Source: Dermatemys mawii
Lineage: Eukaryota > Chordata > Testudines > Dermatemydidae
DNA length: 64,000 nucleotides
NCBI GenBank assembly: GCA_007922305.1
Contig: ML677335.1
Location: 42,576,804 to 42,640,803, forward strand
Direction of reading: 5' to 3'
Numbering within the stretch: the first letter of the stretch is position 1; every line of letters begins with the position of its first letter. The position numbers and the translations under genes were made by a program. Shown here piece after piece: positions 51,509-64,000 of the stretch. The notes below the pieces were generated by a model. That model was not told the origin of the DNA. It ran no database searches and saw nothing but the letters and a program-made list of their open reading frames with translations.

Positions 51509-52193
51509 GTCTTTTGAACAAGGATTGTTTCGGGATTGGGTGGCTTTGCAGAATGCCACTAACACTGCCAAGTAAGATACCAAAGCCAGGATTGCAGGTA
51601 GTGAAGCACACTGGCAAAGACCATGCAACCCAGCAGGACCCTTTTGTGATGGCAGGTCTTACTGCTGCAGCGTGAGAGAATGCTACAGTTTCTCAGAGCC
51701 TGCCACAAGTTAACATTTCACAGTGCAGCATGACACTGCTTCAGAACTAGAATGCAGCAGAGAAAAAGGCTTCCAGGTGAGCTTGGGACATGTCAGATTT
51801 GTCAGTTGCCTTGAGACCCTTTGTTATGAACAGAAAAAGCTTTTGCTCGTGTTTACAAGATACTGCCTTAGGAAGTGTTTGCCTTACTCAGCTTTCATTT
51901 GTGCCACCAACAGATGAGCTGATAAAATAACCTTCAACATCCAAACCTGGGAGTGATGGTTGCTGCGTACTCCACTTTCTTTCCACTTCTCACCTTACTT
52001 TGTACTTTTTTTAAAAAATACAGTTGGAGAGGAATCTATTTTTATGTAAAGCCTCAGCTTTGATTTAGAGGTACTTCCTCTTTGAAGCGAATGCCACCAG
52101 ACTTGTGTGTCATGTGTACATTGGAGTGTAGCTTTTGGGTAGCACAGTAGAAAATGTACTTAAAGGTTTTATGCTTTATTGTAATTTAATTAA

Positions 52194-52199
52194 AATAAA
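52194..52199 (+). terminator. Candidate AP3M1 poly(A) signal, distal
   Basis: AATAAA in TTAAAATAAAATGG, about 935 bases after the stop codon. Confidence 0.4.
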
Positions 52200-52220
52200 A
52201 TGGAACTCTACTGCAAAATT

Positions 52221-53690
52221 TCCACTTGTAAAAATGTATTTTTGCTTACAAGCTGCATCTCTAATGCTCAGGCAAACAGCACATGCAACTTTTGTTGTAC
52301 GAACCAAGCAACCACCAGTTACAGCGACCATTACCATCTTGCTCACATCTCCAGAGCTAAGAAATAATTATTCAACACCATTCAACAGGACATGGAGGTG
52401 ATAAGCCATTCACTTCATTTAGCTTTGCTGCTTAAAAAGTATTGAAGTGTATAACTGTCAATCACCTTCCTAATGTTAACCACTGAATCTTCTTTAAAGC
52501 TGAGAACAAAACAACTTATTAGGCACTGGCATTGTCGGACTGCCAGTTAAATGAATGTGCCATGAAATAGACTGAGCTTCAACATTGTCTCATTGGTAGA
52601 AGAAAATGATTAAAGCAAAAGTCTGCAACCAGAACTTTCAAACCTGAATAGTAAAACTAGCTTTAATTCTTATTTAAGCACTTGAGAAACAAAAAGCCTG
52701 AGTAAGCAACTCCAGCTTCCATTGACATTAGTGCAAGTTGTAGGTGTTCAGCCCGTAGGATGTGTGTGTTCCTATGTAGCCATGAATGTTTTAGCTCATT
52801 TTTGTAGTACAAGGCAGCTCCTCTTATGCCTAGAGAGGGTATAATTTAGACCCTTTTGAAACTTCCGTACCAGTAAGTTTCCCTAGGCCCTTAACAAAGC
52901 TGCCTGGCCCTGAGCTGGAATCTGACCAGGAACTAAATCTTCCTCATAATTCATTAAGCAAACTCAAAGTTGACCTTCCTTACCTCCAGATCTGCCTAGT
53001 GACCTGTTGGCACTTGCATGCAAGATGGCCACGTCCAGCACGTTAAGTGTTTGCTAGGTGAAAGTTGACAGCAGCCTTCAATTATCATGACAATTGCCTC
53101 CAAAACCATAAGTTTGTCTGGAACAGGGATTGCAAGGACTTCTATGCTGTTTCCTTGTGTCCAGTAGTTTCTCCAACCTCAAACATATAACCACTCTGAC
53201 TCTTCAAGCTAGACAGGTGTGCACCTAGAAACTGCTTGATCACAGGTTCAAGCAAGACTTGGCACTTCTGAATTATTGCCTGTATGGGCACCAGGAAATT
53301 TGTCCTACACAGTAAGTGAACAGTCCGCACAAAATACCAAAACATTTAACTTCTTCCACCTCCCCCTATTACAATGCTTTTTTCACTTTGTACAACAGAT
53401 AATAGCTATTATGTCAGAGTCCTCCATGTATTAGAAACTCAAGCATTGTCAGTTATCTGAAAGAGTTAATGATAGAATCATTACTCCTATTCTGAATGTG
53501 TAGGAATTGTTTGCTTACCTATTTAAGCACATTGGAGGTGCATAACTGGTACTCAACATACAATTATTTTATAACTTTTTAGAAGAAAACTAACCCCCCA
53601 AATTCCTATTTCTGATGTCCGTTCTGCAATTAAATAACGTTCTTACTATTCAGTCCTTGTAAATGTTCATAAAGTGACATTTATACAAAT
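52221..53690. other. Convergent intergenic or 3' UTR region between AP3M1 and VCL
   Basis: No gene or named repeat recognised. Open frames at 52,135-52,401 and 53,142-53,345 are short and lack similarity. In human, 3' ends of these two genes abut or overlap, so part of this interval may be UTR. Confidence 0.5.
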
Positions 53691-53695
53691 GCATT

Positions 53696-56185
53696 TTTAT
53701 TTTGTTTTAACAGAACAAAAAGAAAAGGTTGAAAATATTTAGACTATACAACAAATTTTGATTTATAAACAAAGTATTAGTGGTAAAATATTTGTAACCA
53801 ACATTCAAGGCTTTTTAAAATTTTTGCTTCATTTTAGGTCTGAAGACCACTAGTCTTCAAGAAAGCACAAATTGCATAAGGCATACCGTATTTCAGCTCC
53901 TACAAAACAGTTTAAGAACTCATAACAAATATTCTGAAGTAATATCAAAGGCAAACATGATTCATAACTTTCCCAAACATTCCTTAATAAAACAAGTGTG
54001 ATCTTTGGCATAAACAATCATGTATTAAAGGCATTAGTAATATTGCATTAATATCAGTCAAGCAACTAGACAGTGGTGCTAAAATTCTCAGAGTATGTCT
54101 GCACAGCAACTAGGCACCATGGCTGGCCAATGCTAGCTAAAGTTGAGCTCAGAGGACTTGCTTCACAGGGTCCCAAGCCCAGAAGTCTACATAGCAACAG
54201 AACAGCCCTGCAGGTCAAGCCTGGTCACCCCAAGTTGGCTGGCATACGCTAGTTGCAGGCATCTAGTTGCTGTGTAGCTGTACCCACAGAGAAGCTTGAA
54301 CTACTTTGAAAGCAAATATAGGAAGACTATTCTAAAGACTCTCAAGAGTCCCCTCCTATTCAGTGTTTACTACTAAACAGAAATTACTACATTACATAGC
54401 TTTAAGGGTCTGCTATAAGCCAACCGAAGGCAAAACATTCTGGTTAAGGCTCTGTCCCACTCCTTCACCCTTCCCGCTGTGGGTAGTTATTGGAGGAGTC
54501 TGAGAGAAGACCCTAAGTACCATGTTTTTGGCATTATCAGGAGACAAGGAGTGAATTAAGGATGAACAAGTGCTTTCTCTTGCGAAGATGAGAGGCAGAT
54601 TATAATAATGTTTAAATATGTAATTTCCCTTTTAGATAACCATGCAGGTGAGAAAAACAGGAAGTGTAGAGTAATTGCAGTCTGACACTAATACACAGCT
54701 CACCTTTGCTGTTAGTGTGTCTGGTCAGCAGGCAGCAACAGCACATTAAAGGTAGCCTGAGCATGATCACTGTGTCAATCCATAGCAAACGGAAACTAAG
54801 GGGCCATTATGATGTCAATGCTGGCATACATAATCAAGTTAGCAAAGGTTTTTGCACACACACAAAAGCCCTTTCTAAAATTTTAGCAACCTAATTACTT
54901 TTCATTTTAAATGCCAAAAAATATTTATTGAATAGCTATCATAAGCATGTTAAAAATGAAGGCATGTAAGACATAGGGAAGTACAAAAACCATCCCCAGT
55001 CTGTTTTCTTAACATGATTGGGGAAAAAAATAAACTTAACATCTAATTCAGTTAATGGCTACTAAGCCTTGAATGTATATATAGAATTTCAGTCTAGAAA
55101 TCATTTTCATGGCTCATTAAAGTTATCTGAACAACAGATTTACATTGGGAACACCAACAGACGCCATACATTGAGCGTCTCTACTTTCCCACATGCTCCA
55201 TCATTAGACTGAAGGGCAGTGAGGCACAGGCATCATTAAATGGTATGTAACTTTCCCCTGAAACAACGGAAGAAAGTGTGCAGAGGCGGAGTGTGGGTGT
55301 GTTGGGTTTCAAAGGAAAGGTGTTAGAGCTTGACTATGTTCTATCTGAACATTTTGTTCATACAAAATATAGCTTTGAACATGGTTGACTAATGCAGTTA
55401 ACTCAATGGATTCCAAATTTTTATTTTTGGGGGGGGGAGGCATGGGTGGAGGGGCGATTGTGCTTTTCTAAGGCCTCTGGAACTTGAACAATCAAGCTGT
55501 CATCTGCAATGAACAGCCATCGCCAACCATTTCTGTATAGCACAAGAATGCAGATTCTGGAATGACTACAGGTGGCAATGGCAAGTAAAGACAGCTCAGT
55601 TTTTCCTGACCTAGGATATCACTGCCAGGCAAAGTAACAGCAGCGTAAGAGACTATTTTATCAATATGATCCTCTTCCCTAAAAGAGGGATCACTTCTAA
55701 TGTAAATGAACTTTACTACATACACTGTGTAACACTTTTGTGGTGTGTGAACAGCTAGCTGAAAATGTCATTAAAACAAAATCACCTTTTCAGTGTCATT
55801 GATTGTCTCCCCAAAATAGCTAAGTAACACTGTTAGTGTTCCAGACCTCCAATTTAAGCTTGAGTAAAGGCTATAGGTCATACCACCACATGGAAACTAC
55901 TGGAATATACAGTGCATAAATGAGAAGTGTGTCTCTGGGATTACAGAATTCATGAGAAGAGAATCTTAAAAAGCAAAAAGAATAAAATGTGTCAGAAGCA
56001 ATTTTGAGATGCTTTCCGAAGATATTTAAACGCATATTTTTTTTTATAATTAATGTCCTTAGAATGGGGCATTAGGATAAGCTAATTTTAAGCTCAGGTT
56101 TACAGCACATTTTGCTGTTAAAAAATTCTCTTCTGCTTCAAAAAGGCTTCTTATGTTACAGAAGACAATGTTATTTGACAGTTAT
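53696..56185 (-). other. VCL: VCL 3' UTR (probable extent)
   Basis: Non-coding sequence downstream of the VCL stop in the minus direction. Candidate poly(A) signals on the minus strand (TTTATT on the plus strand) lie at 54,924-54,929 and 53,696-53,701, giving 3' UTRs of roughly 1.3 and 2.5 kb. Mammalian VCL has a 3' UTR of about 2 kb. A small MITE (54,089-54,286) lies within the longer form. Confidence 0.5.
54089..54286. mobile_element. MITE in the VCL 3' region
   Basis: GTATGTCTGCACAGCAACTAG at the left and CTAGTTGCTGTGTAGCTGTAC at the right are inverted repeats. The interior is unrelated to the flanks. Confidence 0.82.

Positions 56186-64000
<7,815 letters not shown>

Larger units (their letters stand above)
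51260..52220 (+). other. AP3M1: AP3M1 3' UTR (probable extent)
   Basis: Non-coding sequence after the stop. Poly(A) signals AATAAA occur at 51,503-51,508 and 52,194-52,199, consistent with short and longer 3' UTR forms. The true cleavage sites cannot be set from sequence alone. Confidence 0.55.

Overview
This window is vertebrate nuclear DNA and almost certainly reptilian. Split genes with GT-AG introns encode proteins nearly identical to vertebrate orthologues. The introns are packed with CR1-type LINE tails, palindromic MITEs, hAT and Harbinger relics and a DIRS-like gag relic in the combination typical of turtles. The turtle assignment comes from the repeat types and is an inference. The gene order (ADK, AP3M1, VCL) is the conserved amniote order found on human chromosome 10.

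Layout. (1) About 1-20,334, minus strand: the 5' end of ADK (adenosine kinase). It has two alternative first exons, a nuclear-form exon at 20,279-20,334 and a cytosolic-form exon at 6,886-6,899. Both splice to the shared exon at 3,376-3,450, and the rest of the gene lies beyond the left edge. (2) About 20,160-20,520: a GC-rich stretch that looks like a head-to-head promoter for ADK and AP3M1. (3) About 20.5-52.2 kb, plus strand: AP3M1 (AP-3 complex mu-1 subunit). A long 5' intron of about 20 kb leads to eight coding exons (41,365-51,259), which join without any frame break into 418 codons plus stop. (4) About 53.7-64.0 kb, minus strand: the 3' end of VCL (vinculin), tail to tail with AP3M1. 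It has the last three constitutive coding exons and, cut by the right edge, the alternative metavinculin exon.

Everything else I can name is mobile-element debris. The largest piece is a 3.9-kb Harbinger element at 34,822-38,728 with terminal inverted repeats, a matching 3-bp flank, a broken transposase on one strand and a Myb/SANT-like gene remnant on the other. There is also a shorter second Harbinger copy, a decayed hAT transposase interrupted by a Tigger/pogo-like MITE that carries a GC-rich minisatellite, several CR1 tails, and MITEs with visible target-site duplications. A 400-N assembly gap sits at the centre of a large inverted repeat.

No bacterial-type genes, CRISPR arrays or wholly new gene systems are visible. 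The most interesting items are the two ADK first exons, the shared promoter, weak or unusual splice sites in AP3M1, the metavinculin exon, and the nested and hybrid transposons. Boundaries were worked out by eye from splice signals, reading frame and remembered orthologue sequences. No alignment was run.
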